A stretch of 43,182 bases of DNA from Mycoplasma crocodyli MP145 (GTDB lineage Bacteria; Bacillota_I; Bacilli_A; Mycoplasmatales; Metamycoplasmataceae): positions 865,748 through 908,929 of the forward strand of contig NC_014014.1 of NCBI RefSeq assembly GCF_000025845.1. The letters run 5' to 3'. Below, piece by piece: positions 19,130-29,240 of this stretch. The translations under genes were made by a program, and so were the position numbers. Under the pieces are notes generated by a model. That model saw only the letters and a program-made list of their open reading frames with translations, was not told the DNA's origin and did no database searches. Numbering within the stretch: the first letter of the stretch is position 1; each line of letters opens with the position of its first letter.

Positions 19130-20374
19130 TTAAATTAAATCAGAACCTTTCAATGTTTCTTTTAAGATTGGATCATCTACTTGCAATTTATAACCTAATT
19201 TAATGAAAGCACTTTTAGCAACATCAAAAACGTTTTTATCTGCAAGTACAAAACTAAACGAAAGTTTTGTTAAGTGGTCTTTGTAAATCGTGTTATCAAA
19301 TGATAAAACTTTACTTTTACCCGTCACTTTTCCATCTTTATCTTTTTCTTCAACTTCTTTACCAATAGGTAAAATAAGATTTAAATAAGTAACTGAAAGA
19401 TCTTTGTTTTTAACATTGTATAAAGGGATAGATTTTTCAAAATCCTCAGAATTTGTTTTTAGATGAACTAATGATTTATCATCATTATTTGAATAAAATC
19501 CGTATAAGAAACCTTTTGTTGCGTTCTTTAATTTATCCATGTCAACATCAAGTCCATAAGCATTAATTCCATCAGCTACAAGCCCAACATATCCACCTAA
19601 TTTTAATTCTGTTTCTTTATTTTCAGTAAATAATAATTGTTCATTTGCTACAACTGATTGTTCATAAGTTTTAGAAAGTAACTTTGTAAAATCAGAAATT
19701 TTATTGATAGTTTTTGTTTTTTCAGAAAATAAATCAGTAACTTCTTTAGAAACATATTCTCATTTTTGAACAAAGTTTTTCGACATTGCATAGGCAATTA
19801 AATTATATTGATTTGTATCATAATTTGGCTTATTCTTGGCATAATCAGGATGAATCTTTAAAAGAGATTTATCATCTTTTATGTCAAAATATTTATTAAC
19901 TAAAAGTAATTTATTTAAGTCTATTGAAAATCCTGTTGCCTTATTTTTGTAAATGATATTAAATTGTTCTTCTGTAGGCTGTCCTTTTGTTATTGAAGCT
20001 AATTTATTTGCTTCATCAGCTGTAAAAATACCTTGTGACGATCAAGTTGATAATTGTTTCATGTAGAACAACTCATCAAGACCAACACTAAATTCAGAAA
20101 ATGTTTTGAATGCTTGATATGCATCTTTGTAATATTGAGATTCTTTATTTAGGAACTCATCATTTAGTGTTGGAGCTTTTATATTATAAAGTGATGCCAA
20201 AGTTTTTTCAGTTCAAATTTTTTCAGCAACAACTTTAACATTAGCTCCTTTAAATAATTCATCTTGTTTAATTAAATCGGACGAATCTTGGTTTTTGCCA
20301 CACGAAATTGTAAAAGCAATAGGAGCTATAACACTTGTTGAAAGTGTAGATAATATTAATAATTTTCTTTTCAT
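19130..20374 (-). CDS. P60-like surface lipoprotein (HinT-associated)
   Basis: A 414-residue lipoprotein. The signal MKRKLLILSTLSTSVIAPIAFTISC ends in ISC, with Cys at residue 25 as the predicted lipid anchor. The mature part is Lys-rich, without catalytic motifs that I recognise, and ends LKETLKGSDLI. Several UGA Trp codons occur. It lies between the P80-like gene (8 bases upstream) and hinT (1 base downstream), the arrangement known from M. hominis, where P60 and P80 form a surface complex. Assignment is by synteny and architecture, not by detailed alignment. Shine-Dalgarno AGGAGA before the ATG. Confidence 0.75.
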
Positions 20375-20382
20375 TTTATCTC

Positions 20383-22551
20383 CTATTTTATTTTGAATTC
20401 AGCAAGAATTCTTTTTAGAATTTCTTCTTTAGCTGTATTTGTAGAAAGTGCTGATGTTGTTCCAGCCTTATCATAGTCAATATAGTATTTTCCATCTTTA
20501 TATTGGAAGTTGAAAGATGTTTTTGTATTGATTAATCCCTTAATTCAAGCAAGTGATTTTTCAAGAGCATTGTAAGCATCTAATCTTAACTCACCAACTC
20601 TTATTGAACTTGCTGAATTCTTTAAATTATTTAAATCTTGATCATTGTATTTTTGTTTTTTATCTTCAGAAAAAATATTTGTTTGAGTTTTTAAATAACT
20701 ATCAAAACCTGAATCTTGAAGCGTAAAATCAATGATTGAATTTTTACTTGTTAATGATGCATTAAGAATTTGAAGAGTTTTAAAGTAATCTGGTTTTGAT
20801 TCCGATAAATTAACTAAATCACTTTTTAATAACTTCATGAATTTTTCTTTTGTATCTACTTTTTTATAAGTTAATAATGAGATTCCGCCCTGAGTAATAA
20901 TTGCTTTTACACCTGGTGCACCTTTTACATTATACGCAAACGATAAATATTCTTCATTTTTGTGTGTTTTTACAAATGTGTTTTTATAATTTTCACCAAT
21001 TGTAGTGTTAAATTCATCAGATTTTATTTGAGTTAAATATGTTTTAATAATTGTATTAATTTCTTTTGTTTTATCTGACAACTTATTTAAAGCTTCTGCT
21101 TTTTTAGTTTCTTCTGTTGCAGATGTATATTCCGTCTCAATTGTTTTTGTTTCCGCTAATAATGCAGCGATTTTTGCAAATGTTGAAGTATTATAGTTCT
21201 CTTTAAATAAAGTTTCTAAATCAACTTCTGGTAATTTGTGTGTATTAGTTTCAAATAAATCATTTACCATTGCCATAGCCAATGAAGCGTTATCATTTTT
21301 GAATAATTGAGTTAAACTCGTTACTCCTGATGAGCCCAAGTTCTTTTTAAGTTCATCCGGGTCAGAAGAAAGAGCATTTAAATAATTTTCATATAATGCT
21401 TTATCTTTATTTTTTTCATCATTTGGTTCTAAAACATAATCTTCAATATTTTTAAATTTAGAAATCAATGAGCCGTTTAAAACAACTTTATTATCAACAA
21501 TAGAATATAAAGCAAGGTTAATATACTTATCTTTATCTACTGTTCAAGGTGTGCTTAATAATGTCGGTGGAACACCCGGAATTGTAAATAGACTCGAAAC
21601 ATAAGGTGTATTATTTTTTAGAAAGTCATCAATAAAAGGATCAACATTTCATTTTTGTGGAATAAAACTTCTTGTTTTAAGAGTAATAATTTTTTCAGAA
21701 TCTTTTACTTCAAAATAATTTTTTTCTTTAACAAATTCCTTAAATGACTTATCACCTTTTTTAACGATTATAATCGGATTTTTAGATTTATCAAGAACTT
21801 TATTTCCGTCAGAGTCCACTTCAAAAATATCCGCACTTGCTACTCTATTTATGTCTTTTTTAGTTTTAAATAAAGTATCATTTGCATTTTCCAATTGGAA
21901 TGATCTAAGTGCATTGTGTTCAATTTCTTTGAAAACCAAGAATTCTATAGCTTCTTCTTCACTTGTGCTTTTACCATATTCTTCTGAAGCCAATTGTGTA
22001 GTGAATTGTTTTTCTCAATTTTCGAAACCATAATTATTTTGTGTGGTTCTTTTAACATCATTCAATTTATCTTTTTGAGCTTTTCTTACTTCTTCTATTG
22101 ATTTAAGTGCAATATTATTGTTTTCTTGTTCACCTATTTCTCTTGAGAAGTTTCAAATTCTTTGGAACTTAACAGAAGCTTTTTGTTCTTGTTCATAAAG
22201 ATAAAAAATGGCTTTTTTATATAGCTCTTCATTTTTTTCTTTGATCTTAGTGTCACCTGATTTTAAATCATTTGTTAATTGCTCAACATTTATTGAAACT
22301 TTCTCACCTTTATCATTGATGAACTCTAAAACTTTTTGATCATTAGCTCTTGCAGGTTTATAGTTTACTTTTGTTGTGTTAATAACTAGTGGAATGGTAA
22401 TAGCAGATGCTACAACCACAGCTAAAGCACCTAATGTTATTCAGATTTTAAAATTCTTTTTTTTCTTGATACTTTTTACTTTTTTACTCTCTTCATGAGA
22501 AGTATTTAATTCAGTTAATTTTTCAAAAAATGATTTACGTTGTTTCGCCAT
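20383..22551 (-). CDS. P80-like membrane protein (HinT-associated)
   Basis: A 722-residue protein. It has a short basic cytoplasmic N-terminus (MAKQRKSFFEKLTELNTSHEESKK, then KKKK), one membrane anchor at about residues 35-57 (WITLGALAVVVASAITIPLVI), and a long outside domain rich in Lys, Asp and Asn. There is no Cys after the membrane segment, so it is a signal-anchor protein rather than a lipoprotein. It has a trigger-factor/SurA-like look (LRSFQLENANDTLF, long helices), but no chaperone motif can be proven. At least four UGA Trp codons. It leads the P80-P60-hinT operon. The promoter is probably one of the TATAAT copies near 22590-22606. Confidence 0.75.
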
Positions 22552-22626
22552 CTTTAACCTCGTTTTTATTTATATATTTAATATTATAAATTATAGAGTA
22601 ATATTTTTTAATCACTAAACTTTAAT

Positions 22627-22632
22627 TATAAT
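22627..22632 (+). promoter_or_regulatory. -10 box of the LicD-like gene, nearly leaderless
   Basis: TATAAT followed by seven bases, then ATG at 22640. The mRNA would have at most one leader base. Confidence 0.5.
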
Positions 22633-22639
22633 TATTTAT

Positions 22640-23218
22640 ATGATAAATACAAAAACAATACAAGCACTCAACAATTTTGATACATTAGCTAAAACGAATA
22701 AAATTATTTATTCTATATGTGGCGAAAACCTCTATGACATAGTTAATAACAACAATATTTCAACAAATCAGAACTTTAAAATCGCATTAAAATTCAATGA
22801 TTTTTTAGAACTTAAATTTAAGTATAAAGACCAATTTTTATTTTCTAACTTTTCCATAGATAAAACTTTTTTGCCATATTATAAATACAATGGTGTAATC
22901 TTAAACATTCAATTATTAGTTCCAACAAGTGAAAAGAAATATAGAACTTTAAATGCTAAAAAAATTTATAAGCAATTAACAAATAAGCCTAGTTTCTTCT
23001 ATTTTTTACCATCTAAAAAAACGATTGAAATTAGTTATTTAATTGATTTGGTATATGAAAGAAATCCTGAATTTTGAACTATAATTGATGATAATCAAGA
23101 TATATTTTTAAAAGAAATTGACTTCATAAATTTCGACAGATATGAAGTTCTAAGCATCGAAAACGAAAACTATCCATATCTATTGGAAATATATAATTTA
23201 TATGATAATAAAAATTAA
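22640..23218 (+). CDS. Hypothetical protein, possibly degenerate LicD-like
   Basis: A 192-residue protein. NKIIYSICGENLYDIVNNNNIS, KIALKFNDFLELKFKYKD and the end RYEVLSIENENYPYLLEIYNLY follow the order of parts in LicD-family nucleotidyltransferases, including the Tyr-Leu motif before the C-terminal YG. The catalytic DDD/DxD found in the true LicD at 41017-41754 is missing (KIAL stands in its place), so it would be inactive if related. One UGA Trp codon. It is a single gene with its own promoter and a strong terminator. The relationship is an inference from pattern only. Confidence 0.55.
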
Positions 23219-23254
23219 TATATTACTTTAACATAAAAAAATACTATTCCAAAC

Positions 23255-23296
23255 AAATTCCAAAATGTGGAAATTCCACTTTTTGGAATTTTTTTT
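23255..23296 (+). terminator. Terminator between the LicD-like gene and nrdF
   Basis: AAATTCCAAAA and TTTTTGGAATTT, with inner GTGGAA and TTCCAC, form a long hairpin followed by a run of T. Confidence 0.8.
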
Positions 23297-23362
23297 ATAG
23301 TTTAAAGTGAGAGTAATTTAATATGCTAACATAGTTTTAACTACTAAAAAAAGGAGCTATAA

Positions 23363-24385
23363 ATGAGTAGAAATAATAATAAATATTATAAAGAATCTGT
23401 CTCGCCATTGGAATATGAACGTAATGGTTTCAACGGAAAAATGAGAGCAGTAAATTGAAATATCATCAATGATGATAAAGATTTAGAAGTTTGAAACAGA
23501 GTAACACAAAACTTCTGATTACCAGAAAAAATTCCTGTATCAAACGATATCCCTTCATGAAGAACGCTTAGTGATGAATGACAAACATTAATTACAAGAA
23601 CTTTCACAGGATTAACAATGCTTGATACAATCCAAGCTACAGTTTGTGATATAGCACAAATTCCTAATGCACTTACTGATCACGAACAAGTTATTTATGC
23701 AAACTTTGCTTTTATGGTTGCAGTACATGCAAGATCATATGGAACGATTTTCTCGACACTTTGTTCAAGTGATCAAATTGAAGAGGCACATGAATGAGTA
23801 ATTGCTAATGAAGAATTACAAGAAAGAGCAAGAATCTTAATTCCTTATTATCATTGTGAAGACCCTCTTAAATCAAAAGTAGCAGCCGCATTAATGCCTG
23901 GTTTCTTATTATATGGAGGATTTTACTTGCCATTTTATCTATCAGCAAGATCGAAATTACCAAATACTTCAGATATTATTAGATTAATATTAAGAGATAA
24001 GGTTATCCACAACTACTACAGTGGATATAAATACCAAAAGAAAGTTGCTAAATTATCTGACAAGAGAAAAGCAGAACTTAAAGAATTTGTTTTTGAATTA
24101 CTATATAGATTAATAGATGCTGAAAAGAAATTCTTAACAAAATTATATGAAGGATTTGATCTAGCTGAAGATGCTATTAGATTTAGTGTTTATAATGCTG
24201 GTAAATTCTTACAAAACCTTGGTTATGATTCACCTTTTACAGATGAAGAAACAAGAATCGAACCAGAAATATTTGCTCAACTTTCAGCAAGAGCAGATGA
24301 AAACCATGATTTCTTCTCAGGAAACGGATCATCTTATGTAATGGGTGTTACCGAAGAAACAGAAGATGAAGATTGAGAATTTTAG
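23363..24385 (+). CDS. nrdF: Class Ie ribonucleotide reductase radical subunit NrdF (VPK type)
   Basis: A 340-residue R2 protein that generates the radical used by NrdE. It aligns along its length with NrdF (LPEKIPVSNDIPSW, FTGLTMLDTIQ, ENHDFFSG, YVMG, ETEDEDWEF). Three of the four metal-binding Glu/Asp positions are changed: Glu to Val119 (FMVAVHARSY), Glu to Pro179 (ALMPGFL) and Glu to Lys213 (RDKVIHNYY), while Asp88, His122, His216 and Tyr126 remain. V-P-K is the signature of the metal-free class Ie R2, where the Tyr equivalent to 126 becomes a DOPA radical with help from NrdI (shown for Mesoplasma florum). UGA Trp codons are common in it. The order nrdF-nrdI-nrdE fits an operon. Confidence 0.95.
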
Positions 24386-24393
24386 GAGGAAGA

Positions 24394-24849
24394 ATGCACG
24401 AAGATGTAATTAAAGTAACAGATAAAGATATTAAAAGACCGAAAGGTGATGTACTTGTTGTTTATTATTCATCAATTTCAAATAACACACACCGTTTTAT
24501 ACTTAAATTAAATAAACCTTCAGTAAGAATTCCATATGAATTATCTGAAGAAATTGATGTTAATAAGGACTTTGTTCTTATTACTCCAACCTACAGTGGT
24601 GGTGGAGAATTTAAAGAAGGAGCAGTTCCAAAACAAGTTATTAAATTCTTAAATAAAGAATCTAATAGAAAACATTGTCGTGGAGTTATAGCAAGTGGAA
24701 ACACGAACTTTGGCGATACATTTGCTTTAGCTGGTCCAATCTTATCTAAGAAATTAAATGTTCCATTGTTATATCAATTTGAATTGCTAGGAACTGCAGA
24801 TGATGTTAAAAACGTTGCTAAAATGTTAGACGAATTCTGAGGAAAATAG
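24394..24849 (+). CDS. nrdI: NrdI flavodoxin-like RNR activator
   Basis: A 151-residue flavodoxin-like protein. VLVVYYSSISNNTHRFILKL forms the FMN phosphate-binding loop, followed by ITPTYSGGGEF and VIASGNTNFGDTFALAGPILSKKLNVPLLYQFELLGTADDV, all typical of NrdI. It provides superoxide or a similar oxidant to NrdF. In class Ie enzymes it is needed to make the DOPA radical. The start is ATG 24394 with AGGAGGAAGA just upstream. A UGA Trp codon near the end adds WGK. It lies 8 bases after nrdF and 7 before nrdE. Confidence 0.94.
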
Positions 24850-24856
24850 GGGATAC

Positions 24857-27013
24857 ATGACTAAGAAAACAAAACTTGCAGACATAAATAACTATGATGA
24901 ATATATTGCTCTAAACGCAAAAAGTAAATTATTGGCTTGTGGAAAAAGTGATTTTTTTCAAGATCACGAAGCTGCCAGATTATACATGAAGCACCATGCT
25001 CTACCTAATACAAAAGTCTTTAATTCTATAAAAGAAAGATTTGATTATTTAGTTAAACATGGCTATTATGAAGATGAATTGGTAAAAAAATATAATATTA
25101 AAGATATTGAAAAACTAAGACAATATGCTATTGATTATCATTTTAAATTTACTTCATTTATGGGGGCTTTAAAATTCTATAATGCTTATTGTTTAAAAAG
25201 CTTTGATGATACTGAATATTTAGAACAATATGAAGATAGAGCTTTAATGAATGCGCTTTTCATTGGAGATGGAAATGTTGAAGTTGCACAAGCTACACTT
25301 GAAGAAATAATGAGTGGAAGATATCAACCGGCTACACCAACTTTTTTAAACGCTGGTAAAAAACAACGTGGAGAATATATTTCATGTTATTTATTAAGAG
25401 TTGAAGATAACATGGAATCAATTGCAAGAGGAATTTCAACCTCTTTACAATTATCAAAACGTGGTGGCGGAGTTGCTCTTTGTTTAACGAACCTTCGTGA
25501 ATTAGGTGCTCCAATTAAAAATATACAAAACCAAGCAACAGGAATAGTGCCTGTTATGAAAATTCTTGAAGATTCATTTTCATATGCAAATCAACTTGGA
25601 CAACGTCAAGGTGCTGGAGTAGTTTATTTAAGTGCTCATCACCCCGATGTAATGACTTTCCTTGATACAAAAAGAGAAAATGCTGATGAAAAAATCCGTA
25701 TTAAATCACTTTCATTAGGATTAGTTTTACCAGATATTACATTCGAATTAGCTAAAAATAATGAAGACATGGCTCTATTTTCTCCTTATGATGTTCAAAG
25801 AGAATATGGAAAAGCATTTAGTGATATTTCAATAACTAAAGAATATTACAATATGTTAAATAATAAAAACATTAAAAAAACATTTATAAGTGCTAGAAAA
25901 TTATTTCAAACCATTGCTGAATTACACTTTGAATCTGGTTATCCTTATTTACTTTTTGATGATACAGTTAATGACAGAAGTGCTCACCCTGGTAGAATTA
26001 TTATGTCAAACCTTTGTTCTGAAATTGCGCAACCAAGTTCTGAAACAACATATAATCCTGACCTTTCATTTGTAAAATTAGGTGAAGACATCGCATGTAA
26101 CTTAGGTTCAATGAATATTGATAAATTAATGCAAGCAGGAAACAAATTCTCTGATTCAATATATCGTGCAATTTATGCTCTTAATCACATAGCTACAAAC
26201 TCTGATTTAAGTGCTGCACCAAGCATTCAAAACGGAAACAAAAGAAATAGAGCTATTGGGTTGGGAGCGATGAACTTACATGGTTTCTTATCGACAAATA
26301 GCATTTACTATAATACTAAAGAAGCTGTTGAATTTACAGATTTATTCTTCTACACATTTGCATATCACTCATTTAAAGCTTCAAATAAATTAGCTAAAGA
26401 AGGATTTGGAAAATTTGCTAATTTCGAAAATACAAAATTTGCAACTGGTGAATATTTTGATAAATATACAAAAGCAAAAGATGATGAATATAAACCAAAA
26501 AGTCAAATTGTTGCTGAATTATTCAAAAAGTTTGATGTTCATATTCCAACCAAACAAGAGTGAAAAGAACTTTCAAAAGAAATTCAAAAAACTGGACTTG
26601 CAAACTCTCACTTAATGGCTATTGCGCCTACCGGTTCAATAAGTTACTTGTCAGGATGTACACCAAGTTTACAACCTGTTGTAGCGGATGTTGAAGTTAG
26701 AAAAGAAGGAAAACTAGGACGTGTTTATGTTCCTGCATACAAAATAAGTGAAGAAAACAAAAAGTACTACCAAATGGGTGCTTATGAAGTTGGACCATTA
26801 CCAATTATTGATGTTGTCGCTGCCGCTCAAAAACACATTGATCAAGCAATTTCTCTAACCCTTTTTGTTAAAGATACAGTAACAACGCGTGATTTAAATA
26901 AAGCTTATATTTATGCTTTTAAACAAAAATGTGCTTCTATTTATTATGTTCGAATAAGACAAGATGTTCTTGAAGGTAGCGAAAATCTTGAATGTACTTC
27001 TTGTGTAATATAA
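24857..27013 (+). CDS. nrdE: Ribonucleoside-diphosphate reductase alpha subunit NrdE
   Basis: A 718-residue R1 subunit that reduces ribonucleoside diphosphates. It has the catalytic residues in order: the SCYLL Cys, NLCSEI (active-site Asn, thiyl Cys and Glu), CNLGSMNI (second redox Cys), the IAPTGSISYLSGCTPS loop, IYYVR with the radical-transfer Tyr pair, and the C-terminal tail ECTSCVI that takes electrons from a thioredoxin or glutaredoxin. An in-frame UGA at 26561-26563 codes for Trp. An ATP-cone is short or absent, as in class Ib. It completes the nrdF-nrdI-nrdE operon, followed by a shared terminator with folA. Confidence 0.96.
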
Positions 27014-27044
27014 TTCATATTTAACTATTACAAAGTCAAATACA

Positions 27045-27067
27045 AAAAAACGCCTAGTGCGTTTTTT
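27045..27067. terminator. Bidirectional terminator between nrdE and folA
   Basis: AAAAAACGC and GCGTTTTTT form a perfect 9-pair stem around CTAGT. The TAG stop of folA lies in the loop. Confidence 0.85.
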
Positions 27068-27527
27068 GAATTCTTTTGTATGTTTCTACAACAAATTTTT
27101 CAAATTTTTGTTTTTTTATAACTTCATAATTTGATAAGTTAAGGTTTAAATAAACATTACCTTGATAATCGCCATCAACTCTTGAAATTAATAATTCATC
27201 AGCATATTCAAAATACTTTTCATAAATAGATTTACCACCTGCAATGAATAAAACTTCATTATTAGTTTTAAATTTAGCAAACAAGTTTTTAAGTTCTGTT
27301 TCGTTGTGAATTGTAATGCAATTATCGAGTGTTTGTTCTGATAATACATAAATTGTTCTCTTGTCTAATTTTCCAGGTAAACCTAAAAAAGTAGTTCTAC
27401 CAAACAATAAAGAATGGCTGATTGTTGTATTTCTGAAGTGTTCGAATTCTTCTTTAATTCTTCACGGCATTTTATCAACATTACCAATTAAATTGTTTTT
27501 ATCAGTTGCAACTATCAGCTTTATCAT
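27054..27527 (-). CDS. folA: Dihydrofolate reductase
   Basis: A 157-residue DHFR. The N-terminus has IVATDKNNLIGN and the substrate-binding MPWRIKEEFEHFR, whose Trp is a UGA codon (27459 region), then LLFGRTTF with the NADPH-binding Arg-Thr, IYVLSEQ, and VLFIAGGKSIYEKYF with the GG loop. The C-terminal YEVIKKQKFEKFVVETYKR is usual. It restores tetrahydrofolate consumed by ThyA, with which it overlaps by one base (TAATG) in the order thyA-folA. The first UGA made the N-terminus easy to miss, and the start is ATG 27527. Confidence 0.94.
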
Positions 27528-28396
27528 TAAACAGAAACCTCTGCTTTAATTCTAGAGTGTGACTTGTAATCTTTAAGTTCTATGTCTTCGAATTCGAAAT
27601 CAAAAATTTCCTTAACTTTTTTATTCAAAATAATTGTTGGGAGTTTAAAAGGTCTTCTTGTTAATTGCTCAGTTACTTGATCAACGTGATTTGAATAAAT
27701 ATGAGCATCTCCGATTGTATGGATAAATTCGCCCACTCTTAAGTTTGTTACTTGTGCAACCATGTGCAATAATAATGCATAAGAAGCAATATTAAATGGA
27801 ACCCCAAGAAATAAGTCACCACTTCTTTGATAAAGTTGTAGCGATAATTCATCATTAGATGAAACATAAAATTGAAATAAAGCATGACATGGTGGAAGAG
27901 CCATTTTATCTACTTCTTCAGGATTTCAAGCACTTACTAAAATTCTTCTAGAAAAAGGTTTTGTTCTAAGTTCGTTTATTACATACTTAATTTGGTCAAC
28001 ACCATTAAAATCTCTTCATTGTCTACCATAAACAGGTCCTAGATTTCCATGTTTGATTGCAAATTCATTATCATTCTTAATTTTATTAATGAATTCCTCT
28101 ATGGTTTCCCCTTGAAAATCCGTTGATCTTTTGTAAATTTCATAAGGTCATTCATTTCAAATATTAACATTTCTATCTACCAAGTATTTTATATTGGTTT
28201 CGCCTTTCAAGAATCATAGAAGTTCAACAACTATAGATTTCCAAGCCATTTTCTTAGTTGTTAAAAGAGGGAATCCTTTCCTTAAATCATATCTTGTTTG
28301 AGTACCAAAAACACCAATAGTACCGGTACCTGTTCTATCTCTTCTTACCATTCCGGTATTTAATACAGTTTTTAGAAGTTTTAGATATTGCGTCAT
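27527..28396 (-). CDS. thyA: Thymidylate synthase
   Basis: A 289-residue enzyme that makes dTMP from dUMP with methylene-tetrahydrofolate. Motifs: [41 protein letters not shown], the catalytic [14 protein letters not shown] with its Cys, [24 protein letters not shown] and GDAHIYSNH. Several UGA codons for Trp (LWFL, IWNEWP). A Shine-Dalgarno (AAAGGAG) stands 6 bases before the ATG. It is upstream of folA in a two-gene operon. The -10 box TATAAT is at 28431-28436. Dependence on DHFR fits a ThyA, not ThyX, system. Confidence 0.96.
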
Positions 28397-28430
28397 TTTT
28401 GCTCCTTTATATATATGAATAGTGAAAATA

Positions 28431-28436
28431 ATTATA
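28431..28436 (-). promoter_or_regulatory. -10 box of thyA-folA
   Basis: TATAAT on the minus strand about 35 bases before the thyA ATG, with an AAAGGAG Shine-Dalgarno in the leader. Confidence 0.55.
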
Positions 28437-28517
28437 GATTAATAAAATGAATTAAAAAATAAAAAACATTTTTTATTAATCTAGAAATTTAATAATTTAT
28501 ATCTCTTTTTTTGTGTC

Positions 28518-28568
28518 AAAAATACTTTAATATTTTTTATGTTTATAAAATCATATTAAAGTATTTTT
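28518..28568. repeat. 16-bp perfect inverted repeat in the thyA / hypothetical gene divergent region
   Basis: AAAAATACTTTAATAT at 28518-28533 is the exact complement of 28553-28568. The loop is 19 bases. It lies about 80 bases upstream of the thyA -10 box and about 30 upstream of a TATAAT for the plus-strand gene. It is between two divergent genes, so it is not at a place where a terminator is expected. Confidence 0.6.
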
Positions 28569-28644
28569 ACTAATTATAATTAAATAAAATAAACACTATA
28601 TAATAAGTAATATCTTTAATTAATAAAGATAAAGAAAGCAGTAT

Positions 28645-29154
28645 ATGAGAGAGTTCAATAAAGACAAAAAAGGTTTCGATTCAAAAAGATCAAGTAGACC
28701 AAACAACAACATCAGATCATGAAATAAAGATGATAGAAGAAGAGATGACAGGGGTTTTGACAATAAACCAAAATTCGATAGAAGTGAAAAACCAAGAGAG
28801 GAAATTGACTTTTTCAAAGAATGATCAAGCATTAAAAGTTTAGAAGAAAACATTAATGAATATTCAACAATTTTAAAAAATTTAAAAGGAATCAGCAATA
28901 CAGATTGATTTAAAAATAAATTCAATGCATTAACAGAAATACAAGTTGAATACATTAATCATTTAGAAATTTACGTAGCAAGATTAACATCAATATCAGA
29001 AAACAAAAAAGAAAGATTTAATAAAAATGTTTCATCAAGCAACCAAAATATTATGGATATTGTTTCTAGATTTAAAGAACTAGATAAAGAACAAAAAGAA
29101 AGCTATAAAACTCTTTTTGATGAATATTTAGAATCAACCAAAAAGAATAAATAA
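28645..29154 (+). CDS. Hypothetical protein with basic disordered N-terminus
   Basis: A 169-residue protein. The first 50 residues are rich in Arg, Lys, Asp and Asn (FDSKRSSRPNNNIRSWNKDDRRRDDRGFDNK) and look disordered, like RNA-binding tails. The rest is helical (FFKEWSSIKSLEENINEYSTILKNLKG, EYINHLEIYVARLTSI, MDIVSRFKELDKEQKESYKTLFDEYLES). Three UGA Trp codons. A TATAAT lies about 50 bases upstream. The Shine-Dalgarno is weak. No family is recognised. A structural or RNA-associated role is only a guess. Confidence 0.65.
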
Positions 29155-29177
29155 TAATTAATCTTTTAAGATATATA

Positions 29178-29215
29178 AAACCACTTTTGCCTGTAAATAA
29201 GGTGAACGTGGTTTT
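29178..29215. repeat. Hairpin R1, left flank of the DpnII-like module
   Basis: CCACTTTTGCCT pairs with AGGTGAACGTGG around the loop GTAAATA, with T runs outside. It probably ends transcription of the restriction gene on minus and of the gene before it on plus. The same design with compensating changes occurs at 31267-31302. Confidence 0.7.
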
Positions 29216-29240
29216 TAAATTCAAACTTCATGAAAAAAGT

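Noticed and set aside
26440-26640. Apparent break of nrdE at about 26563, and similar breaks in dnaX, thyA, folA, tmk, holB, yidC and others
   Set aside because: Each break is a TGA codon in a conserved Trp position or in a continuous family alignment, and no frame change is needed. These are Trp codons of genetic code 4, not pseudogenes.
29155-29240. R1 as an insertion-sequence end
   Set aside because: The hairpin ends are not at target duplications, and no transposase is adjacent. A terminator explains it better.
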